Below are positions 56,130 to 64,000 of a stretch of DNA of 64,000 nucleotides, one piece after another. Position numbers and translations under genes: made by a program. The notes beneath the pieces were generated by a model that worked only from the letters and a program-made list of their open reading frames with translations, had not been told where the DNA came from and made no database searches. The DNA lies in contig CP092884.1 in assembly GCA_030710605.1 (NCBI GenBank), positions 16,969,483 through 17,033,482 of the forward strand, written 5' to 3'. Position 1 is the stretch's first letter. Every line of letters starts with the position of its first letter. The DNA is from Cordylochernes scorpioides (Eukaryota > Arthropoda > Arachnida > Pseudoscorpiones > Chernetidae).

Positions 56130-57815
56130 TCTTCCAAATTTAATAGCGCTATCTATACAACGTGCATCTATTTAGGAATGGTAAAAGTGTTCGTACTTAC
56201 TTCTCCATTTAAAATATATTAGAACATCCATTGGAATAATAACAAATTCCCTCTTAAATAAAAAGGATATTTATATGAAGCGTCTCAGTTATAAGAATTA
56301 AAAAAAAAAAGAGTTAACAACCACTGAGCTAAAACTGTTAACTCTGCTTAGACTTTTTAAAGATACTAATCACAAGAAGATTGATCGATATATCGATATA
56401 TATATTTCATTAATTAACTGAAGAAGAAGAGTTGTTGAGATACGTAAAAAGAACCTTTTTGTAAAATGCAATCAATATTTTGTTGAAATTTCTGTGTATA
56501 ACCTTTTAATAACCCTTCTTTTATAGAGGGGCTATAAACTGGCAAAAAGGTTATAGTATAAACATTATTTTAAAAATCAAAATCCGTAAATTCATAGAAA
56601 TTGAAAGGTGTACCATCATCGGTGACTAGGCATTAATGTATACCATAACGAGCAAACCATTCAGGTAGGAATTATATATATTCCCGCATAGACACCTACA
56701 CTTAACACTGAATAATGGAATCCAGTTGGCATCAGCAACAATTATATAAAAGTCGCCTGTGGAATAAAACTGATTAGGATGAACTCGATGCCAAGGTTGG
56801 TTAGTTAATAAGCCAAGGAACGTTTTCAGTTGGTGAAGCTGGTTGGTGAAGGCGAACATATCTTTACCATTTTTCTATTTATCGATCATCCACTTCTGCT
56901 TCTCCAAGCTAAAGACTTCATTATTTTTATGCCAATGTCACCTTGATGAAATAAGTTTAGAATTTTTTCTTGGCAGATTTTTAGTATTTCTATCCTATAA
57001 TTTATTTGAAAGACATCTTTGTTGAAAAGGAAATTCTTATTATCTTGAAATAAATGGTTCCATTACTCCCTCACTTTATCAGCTGGTGATCTCTTTGATT
57101 TTATTATTATTATTTTTTTTTTTTAGTTTTCAGATTTCAATGTCTTTGTTGGTGTTTTCTTCAATTCAGTAGTTACATTCAAAATTTAAATAGAATGTTA
57201 TGCAAAAATGATTTTTGTCCCTTTTTTCATCTCTAAAGATGATTGTTAAGACATCTGAAAGTGACAATATTATTAGGCTGAATTATTTACGATTATTTTT
57301 GGTCCAAATACCATGCTTCAAGCTCATCATTAAGAATCGCGTCTTCTAAGATATCTCTTTGAGTCTGGAATTGATTTGATTTTCATGGACCACTTCGCAT
57401 AGATGTTTTCAGTAACTTATTCAAATTTCGTTAAGCCATGCGTATCTTTTTTATATTGGAGGTTAGTCAAATTATTTTGTGAATTTAAAGGATCAATCGG
57501 TAGTTAATCCGATTTAGAGATGAATACAAGTGCGTTCTGCTTCCAAATTTAATAGAGCTATCTATACAACGTGCATCTATTTAGGAATGGTAAAAGTGTT
57601 GGTGCTTACTTCTCTCTTTAAAATATTAGGACATCCATTGGAATAATAAAAAATCCCCCTCTGATTAAAAAGGATACGAAGCGTCTTAGTTATAAGAATT
57701 AAAAAAAAAAAAAGTTAACAACCGCCGAGCTAAAACTGATGACTTTGCTTAGACTTTCTAAAATCTAAAGACTTTCTAAAGATACTGATTACAAGATTGA
57801 TCGAACATTATTTTT
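56130..57815. repeat. Direct repeat of ~265 bp (56130-56400 and 57540-57815)
   Basis: 'ttccaaatttaatagcgcta' and the following 'gtgcatctatttaggaatgg' recur in the same orientation 1.4 kb apart, with an unassigned 1.1-kb AT-rich segment between. Similarity and spacing could be LTR-like, but TG...CA ends are not clear. Confidence 0.55.
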
Positions 57816-58394
57816 TTTTTTCAATTTAAATGATAGAGAACAACAAAAGAACAACTTATTACAATAGTAAACAAAGATAAACTTATCTACTTATTACGGT
57901 TAGCGCCTATTTTCTTGTGATCTTACACACTTACTCTGTGGGAACAATTAATTAAACATTCTATATACAGTTACGAGCGTCATGCGTTCTTAATTCTTCA
58001 GTTTTCATCTCTATCACCTTTTGCTTTTTTTTTTTTTGGAATGGCGCTCTCCTATTGGTTGGCTACGATCACACCACCTTTGCACCCCCCCCTCCCCCCC
58101 CCCATCATATCCCCCCACTCGCTTTTTGGCTTTTGTAACTATTGTGTTGGAGCGGGTCGCACCTTAAATAAATGCATATATTGGTTAATAACTAAATGGA
58201 ATTCTCTCTTTCTTTTTCCCAGTAAGAGACGCCTACGGAAGCCAACAGTACATAGACAGATAAAGCACATAGGCTATAGTTATTAACTAATATATGCATT
58301 TATTTAAGGCGCCAATTTTAATTGTAACAAATAGTATTTGAATAAAAACATTCAATCGGGTAAAACACGGGCGTTGCCCGGGTCATTCGGCTAG

Positions 58395-59744
58395 TAAAAT
58401 ATATATACATTAAAAACCAAACCATTAAGTGTGATGTCAACGCCTGTGATAATGCAAATTCCATCTAACAAAATGTATTAATCAATTTTTTTAAAGGTAT
58501 AAATTCAATACATTTTTCTTCAAGTATTTATATCCATTAAGGATAATATGTAAATTTTTGTACTTTTAAAGATTATTTTTTGTTGTTACCTTTTAAGTAT
58601 TTAGTAAAATAAATAAAAATGTTTGCCAAATTTATTACAACAAATAAAATAATGTTCAAATCAATATAATGTATAATATAATTTAGATTTTTATATAAAT
58701 ATGTATGATCACTGAATATATAAGATGCGCTGCGTATGTTTGATACTTTATATAATAAGTAAGTTCCACAAAATTTAGAATAAATAAAAGTGAATATGAT
58801 AACTTTTAGCGTGGAAGAAGGAATTTTCACTAAATTAAAACAAGGAATTTAGAAAGTGAAATAAAGAAAATCAATATTTGGAGATAATGCAGAAGAAATT
58901 AAAAAGAGTGTTATTCCTCTCTTTTCTCCAGGCAGAGGTTTTAATATAGCTTTGAATGGAATCCGATTGAAGCTGGTAAGAATTGGCTGTCTTTCTTCAA
59001 TTGATCTTGCAGAAGAAAAATGTTCTCCCCATCCTTGTTTTAAGATTACCTTTTAATAGAATTAAAGCTAGCTTTAAAATATCAATTTATTCTTCCTTAC
59101 CCAGCCCCTTAAATATTAAAATATATAAATTTCTCTCTAAAACTAGAAAAAGATAAAGAAAAAGACAAAAGATCTATGAAAATAAATTTTAAAATAATGG
59201 AGAAATCTATAATTCTTTAAAATATTATTAAGCGAGAATCTATACGTGAAAGTTTACAGTTTTCATTTTTAAACCTGCATTTTTTCATTTATAAATAAAC
59301 TCTTTTTATATTCTATTTAACATGAAATTTTCTATATCAACATTAATTATCATGTAAATATTAAATCTACTTATTTTCATAACACGTCTAGGCATTAAAC
59401 GAATTAAATTTAATACTCTTTAATCCTATAAATATTTTAAATATTAAAATTCCTATTATATTAATTTAAGATTTGATATTACCAACTTTTTCCTAATTTT
59501 GAAGAGAATTTTTTATTTTGGAAGAATTTATAAATGTGTTTATCATGCTTTAAAATTAATTTTCAAATTTAATAAAATATTATGCGAAAAAAAAAATATA
59601 ATGTTATGTTACATGTTAAAATCATAATTATATATATGAATTCCTGTGTCATTATATCAGCAAATCTGACGAATAATGTTTCAAAATAAATTAATGTATT
59701 ATAGATGGATATATTGGTTTCTTAGGCAATCTTAGGACATTTTA
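58395..59744. other. AT-rich non-coding stretch
   Basis: About 1.3 kb with no gene, repeat or RNA recognised. Confidence 0.35.
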
Positions 59745-59850
59745 TACTTTTTAATAACAATATATTTTATACTTTAATAACATTTTTTTACACTTCAATA
59801 TAACAACATTTTACACTTTGATGCCATTTTTTCATTTTAATACCTTTTTT

Positions 59851-60040
59851 AATTAAAAAGGCATATATTGGATCAAAATATCATTTATGTTACCAATATT
59901 TCAGTTGGTTGAACGCCAACCTTTATCAAGGTGTTATAACATTTTAAAGTGTTATAACACCTTGATAAAGGTTGGCGTTCAGCCAACTGAAATATTGGTA
60001 AAATAAATGATATTTTGATCCAATATATGCCTTTTTAATT
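59851..60040. repeat. Near-perfect 90-bp PLE-like palindrome with degenerate hammerhead
   Basis: Arms 59851-59940 and 59951-60040 mirror each other. Each holds 'ccttgataaagg', a hairpin TTGGC-GTTCA-GCCAA and 'tgaaatattggt', the order of a hammerhead with a mutated core (TTGATAA). Confidence 0.7.
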
Positions 60041-60539
60041 AAAGATTTATCTATAGATTGCTCTATTTTCAAATACCCTTTTTATTTATATAACATTTTA
60101 CACGTTAATAACAACATTATCGTTTTTAAACGATATTTTCGATATCTAAAAATATTTCAAAAATTTTAATATATATATTTTTAGTTTTTTTTATCGAATT
60201 TTTTTTTAATTGAAATTGGTCTATTTTAGACATTTATATACATATATTTTTAAATCAAGCATTAGAAATGAAACATTTGAGATTTTCTCTAATTAGTGTC
60301 GTATCTTTTATACGTTTTTATTTTACCTTTAGCCTTATTTATACATATATATTCAATATAGTTTCAGTCTCTATATAGAGGCTATTAATACAGCACCGCG
60401 CTAGATGAATTACCTATTTATTATTGCTCCATTGCTTACAAACAGTGTTGCCGGATATTTATATTTACACAGATTATTGATATATACAAAATGTACCCCT
60501 TTTAATTAAAGTCCAGGGTCATATCAGGCGGGGGAATTC

Positions 60540-60840
60540 TCCTGGTTCCCCTTGATCATTGGACTCCGATGATGTAGAGGGAGTCGGATCCAATTGGGAC
60601 AATGACTGACTGTCTCTTCGTTGTCCAACTAGATGACTTCCTGAGGATTGGTCCTTCCTGGCTTTGTCTGAAGTGGATCATCAGGCATTCCTTTGGAATG
60701 GGTTGGTCTGGGCCTCCTCTCGGTGAGCACTGGGCTTTCTCTAAGGTGAAATGCCAATTGATCAACCTTATTTAGGCTTTCTCTAAAGTGGAATGCCAAT
60801 TGATCAATCCTATTTAGGATTCCTCTAATATAGCGTTAAT
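60540..60840. repeat. GC-richer patch with a short tandem duplication
   Basis: 'ggctttctctaa..tg.aatgccaattgatcaa' occurs twice (60730 and 60774). A 69-codon minus frame here resembles nothing known. Confidence 0.45.
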
Positions 60841-61510
60841 TAATATGGCGTTAAATTATACCTATATTCCCACTTCAAGTTACTTACCAGCCTAACCTTC
60901 AGCCATTTTCAGACCTATGTTTTTTTTATAGGTTCAAAGTAAACAACAAGTTATTACTTCCCTCGAGTGCGTCGATATTCATTTAGAAATAATAACTAAT
61001 ATTACCAGTGAAAACTAATAGATATGTTCAATTTTGAATGATATTATATTAACTCCAACATTAATTACCTCGTTATGAATGCAATGGAGAAATATCTAAG
61101 AGCCAAAATGCTAACGAATACGATGTTTTCATTCAACATAAAAAAGGCTAATTAAAACAATAGTTACGAAAACAGTTGAAATTTAAGCTGAGAAGCAGCT
61201 TGTAGCGGAAATATAAGAACATTTAACGTCATATTAAATAGTGGTTAATTTTACTTGAGAAATTCTCAAGTATTTTATTTCTAATGCTAGATTAAAATGG
61301 AAATAAAAATGTCTAAAATAGATCTTTTTCAAATTAATTTAAGTATTTCGATAAAAACTAAAAATATCTATTGCGAAATTGTTAAAATATTTTTAAAAAT
61401 ATAAAATACCGTTTAAAATGAAAAATGTTGTTATTAAAGTGTAAAATGTTGTTGCATAAATGAAAATTGTTGTCATTAAAGCGTAAAACGTTGTCTTAAA
61501 ATTGCAAAAT

Positions 61511-62183
61511 CTCTATATAAATTAATTAACCCAGGTTTCTGAAGCGTATTTTTTCTCATTAAAAAATGTTACATTATTTTAAATAAATTACACAATTCAG
61601 ATTTTAAAAAATAGTTTTAAATTCGATATTGAGTAAAATATTTATATATAAACTGAATATAAATGCCATTTCATAAAATTAGAATATGTTCGAAATTTTC
61701 AAATATATTTTATTTAGAATTTTCTTTACATGTATTCGGTCCAAGTGTATAACTTGGCAGTAAGGTGATGTAAAATTTGATATATAGAAAAAAAATCGTT
61801 GGTACCATTTCATCCCGCTAACTTTGAACATTGGGGTCACGCAACCAAGATAACAGCATAAAATCGTTTTGTTCTTTTCTCAGAAAAATTCCTGAAAATC
61901 CATTGAATTTAATCAGTACTGTGTTATCTGACGTTGTCCTGAACTTTTGTTGTTATTATTTTTGAGAAATCATCAATATATCAAAACTCTATGAATATAG
62001 AATAGGTGAAAGTCTAATAAAATTGAAGAAATGTGTACTCTTTTTGTTATATAAAGCTAGGGGACTTAAAACATATTTTAAAATAATAAATATTTCATTA
62101 TGAAGAGTTTTATTTGTATATCTTTCACTGAATCTATTTACTTTCTAATTACTTATTATTTTTAATCTCTATTTACTTATTTA
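61511..62183. other. AT-rich non-coding stretch
   Basis: Nothing recognised. Confidence 0.3.
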
Positions 62184-63280
62184 TCTCACGTGAGGTAGTC
62201 AGACATGAGAATGACAAGGCAATTAATTTCTATCCAATCAATTATCTACTTAATAACCAAAACTAATATATAGAGAAGCTATATAAGATAATTATTCTGA
62301 GTACCAAAATATCTAAATCAATAATCTGTTGATTGTAAATTAAATATACTGTTAAATAGCTCCTTCTCTATGGGAACTGTGGCATACAGCTTGACAATCT
62401 TGTTGCTACTGGGATTTGACGTTTGTTGTTGTTTCTTATCCTCTTGTGTAAAGATTACACGAATTCCGTGAATTCATGATCCTCGAGCTATCTCGTGGAA
62501 TGGGGTGTAGGGATGCAGTTTTCGTTAATCATGGCACCATGATCCAGCACACTTTGGTAAAAGTCTGACTTTGCCTGTAGTTTGAGGCCGTTCCTAATCA
62601 TGGAAGCAGACGCCTTTGCTGCCGACTCGAACATGAGTACAGACACAGCTCCTCCGTATCCCTGGAGAGGGACCCTTGCTGAGTTCTATCAACTGGGTCA
62701 CTTTAACTCATGATTTTAAAAAATGTCTTTCTCCTCTTCTAAAAATGCTGCTGTTGGTCCGCGACTACTTATTCGTCAAAGTTATTCTGCTTGTTTCGCA
62801 GCTGTCCTTCATATCTGAAGGTTGTTCTCCTATCCGCCATCTGGGAACGCGCCCTGTAGCAGTCAGCTCTGCCGAGGGGATCTGATGTGTTCTTTCCATA
62901 AATTTCCTCAGAATCTTGAAAGTATTTTTTCTTGCAGCGAGAAGAGCGACTTTGTCGTCGTAGCGTCTAGAGATGTCTTCTTTTAGTCTTGGATTTAATA
63001 CGGCGTTAGAGTCAACTCGCGGAAAATGTACATTATAACATCATTGAGACTATTCTCAAGGTCATCTTCAGTTTACCTTCCTTGATCTACCCAAATGTCG
63101 CTTAGAAAAATAAAGGAAGACAAACGAAAGGATGTCAAGACAATTTTATTTTGATCCAAACAATTTAAACTTAATAACAAAAACTAATAAAGAGACAACC
63201 AGAGAATTATGGCTGTTAACTAAATACATGTACATATGCAATGTATATATGCAAATTAATGATCTGTAAGTGTTATCAGG
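62184..63280 (-). mobile_element. Older TRIM-like LTR element with gag-like interior
   Basis: The left LTR is about 62184-62355 and the right LTR about 63096-63280, both minus and diverged. The interior next to the left LTR has 'gctccttctctatgggaact', the complement of the PPT region of the 49.4-kb element. The ~740-base interior retains the 'aaagtcgctcttctcgctgc' type segment shared with that element and may derive from a gag 5' end. Confidence 0.55.
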
Positions 63281-63352
63281 GATCCAATAATTAGAATTCA
63301 TTCACCACCGTTGGTTAAAAAACACTTGTTTTTATTTAATACATGTAAATTA

Positions 63353-64000
63353 CACTGGTCCGCAAAATTAAAGGAACAACATATTTTTTTCATTTATCTC
63401 AAATGTTATTAAACATTTATCAACGAAATTTTATACACAAATTTATTATTCCATTATTGATTAGAATACCCGAAATCAAAGAATTCTAACGCGTATTTTA
63501 TGCAAATTAGCCGGTCAAGCAATGATATTCTTGCAGTCAGTGCATAAATATCTTGGATATTGTTGTTAATATGGGGTGTGATCGCCTTTAACTGATAGAC
63601 AGGCTCTACTCGGTGACCCATACTAAGAATTTGGGAGTTTATCAGCTCCTGTGGAATCAACGCCCACTCTTGTGTTAAGGCTGTTTCTAGCTCATGAATG
63701 TTTCTAGGAGGGGGTTGGAGGGATGAGATCCGCCGTCCTAGGTTGTCCCATACATGCTCAATGGGATTTAGGTCTGGGGATCGAGCTGGCCAATTTATCC
63801 GAGCAATTGCATGGTTTTGGAGAAAAGTATCGACCACACCAGCCCTATATGGACGGGCATTATCATCCATTAGAAGAAAGTTTTCTCCCATTTCCAATGC
63901 TTGAGGCATCACATATGCTGCCAAGATCTCGTCTCGATACCTCTGTCCAGTCAGGGTTCCTTGCCGAAAAATATGGAGTGCTGTGCGACCGCCCAAGAAG
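63353..64000 (-). mobile_element. Tc1/mariner-superfamily transposon, continues past the window
   Basis: A terminal sequence CACTGGTCCGCAAAATTAAA, preceded by TA (63351-63352), begins the element. The transposase reads inward on the minus strand. Confidence 0.8.
63454..63996 (-). CDS. Tc1-type transposase, C-terminal part (cut by the window end)
   Basis: The 180 residues hold the second catalytic D in LLMDDNARPYRA and, 34 residues later, E in SPDLNPIEHVWD, a DD34E arrangement as in Tc1 elements. NWPAR and the terminal helices are normal. The frame is open to its TAA at 63454-63456. The N-terminus, first D and DNA-binding domain lie beyond 64000, so integrity cannot be judged. The enzyme cuts and pastes its own element at TA sites. 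Confidence 0.85.
   Translation of the reverse strand: MGGRTALHIFRQGTLTGQRYRDEILAAYVMPQALEMGENFLLMDDNARPYRAGVVDTFLQNHAIARINWPARSPDLNPIEHVWDNLGRRISSLQPPPRNIHELETALTQEWALIPQELINSQILSMGHRVEPVYQLKAITPHINNNIQDIYALTARISLLDRLICIKYALEFFDFGYSNQ

Larger units (their letters stand above)
55492..58394. mobile_element. Inverted Helitron pair with two outward 3' ends
   Basis: The left border (ctag 55492-55495) and right border (ctag 58391-58394) are both Helitron 3' ends with the CCCGGGCGTTGCCCGGG-type hairpin. About 95 bases inside each border are inverted copies, and a second mirrored pair lies at about 55985-56110 and 57960-58095 ('ctcctattggttggctacga' type). No 5' TC end was found. Nested inside are a repeat palindrome and a tRNA-Gly fragment. 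Confidence 0.6.
59745..61510. mobile_element. Element with long, diverged inverted termini
   Basis: About 59745-60300 is an inverted, diverged match to 61240-61510. Near both ends a ~20-base motif ('acattttacactttaataac') is repeated several times. The centre is non-coding. A non-autonomous DNA transposon is likely; the family is unknown. A PLE palindrome (59851-60040) has inserted in the left arm. Confidence 0.45.

Overview
This is a eukaryotic, strongly AT-rich window made almost entirely of transposable elements and their debris. I find no convincing intact host gene. The gypsy gag zinc knuckle (CSHCGRPGHVVRYC) and the element mix (Helitrons, Penelope-like elements, R4-type LINE, mariner, Tigger, Tc1) look arthropod, most likely a chelicerate such as a spider. 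That assignment is inference from element style, not from a host gene.

Layout. 1-2.3 kb: a tRNA-like sequence in a hairpin and two Penelope-like (PLE) fragments carrying hammerhead ribozyme (HHR) motifs. 2.3-2.65 kb: a solo LTR. 2.67-8.1 kb: a palindromic PLE, two copies joined head to head, whose GIY-YIG endonuclease lies upstream of the reverse transcriptase. 8.2-11.4 kb: Helitron 1, which keeps only the N-terminal part of Rep. 11.4-14.25 kb: a non-autonomous LTR element with two 316-bp LTRs. 14.3-14.7 kb: a PLE fragment with the best HHR. 15.2-17.4 kb: a broken Tigger/pogo element. 17.4-18.6 kb: the 3' part of an R4/Dong-like LINE with a restriction-like endonuclease. 19.5-20.7 kb: a dead mariner. 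21.66 kb: a tRNA-Phe-like sequence. 22.1-25.2 kb: a 5'-truncated APE-type LINE. 25-34.7 kb: scattered SINE, LTR, Helitron, mariner and PLE fragments plus a ~372-bp repeat family in tandem. 35-40 kb: a gypsy element with LTRs, gag and pol, disabled by stops, a frameshift and an RNase H deletion. 41.7-47.3 kb: Helitron 2, with Rep fused in frame to the end of the helicase by an internal deletion. 47.6-53.7 kb: copies of the 372-bp family, often palindromic, interrupted by Helitrons and a ~680-bp TRIM-like LTR element. 53.9-58.4 kb: a Helitron dimer and a Helitron pair with two outward 3' ends. 59.7-61.5 kb: a long-inverted-repeat element. 62.2-63.3 kb: a second TRIM-like element. 63.35 kb to the window end: a Tc1-type transposon.

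How the parts relate. Two themes recur. The first is palindromic or head-to-head duplication of elements (PLE, PLE fragments, Helitron pair, 372-bp family). The second is small non-autonomous elements living off larger ones: TRIMs share a primer-binding-site-like sequence with the gypsy element, and mini-Helitrons share termini with the Rep-bearing Helitrons. Nesting gives a relative order of events, for example a Helitron and a TRIM inserted into 372-bp repeat units. The most interesting signals are the HHR motifs with compensatory stems, the permuted-domain PLE, and the in-frame Rep-helicase deletion derivative.
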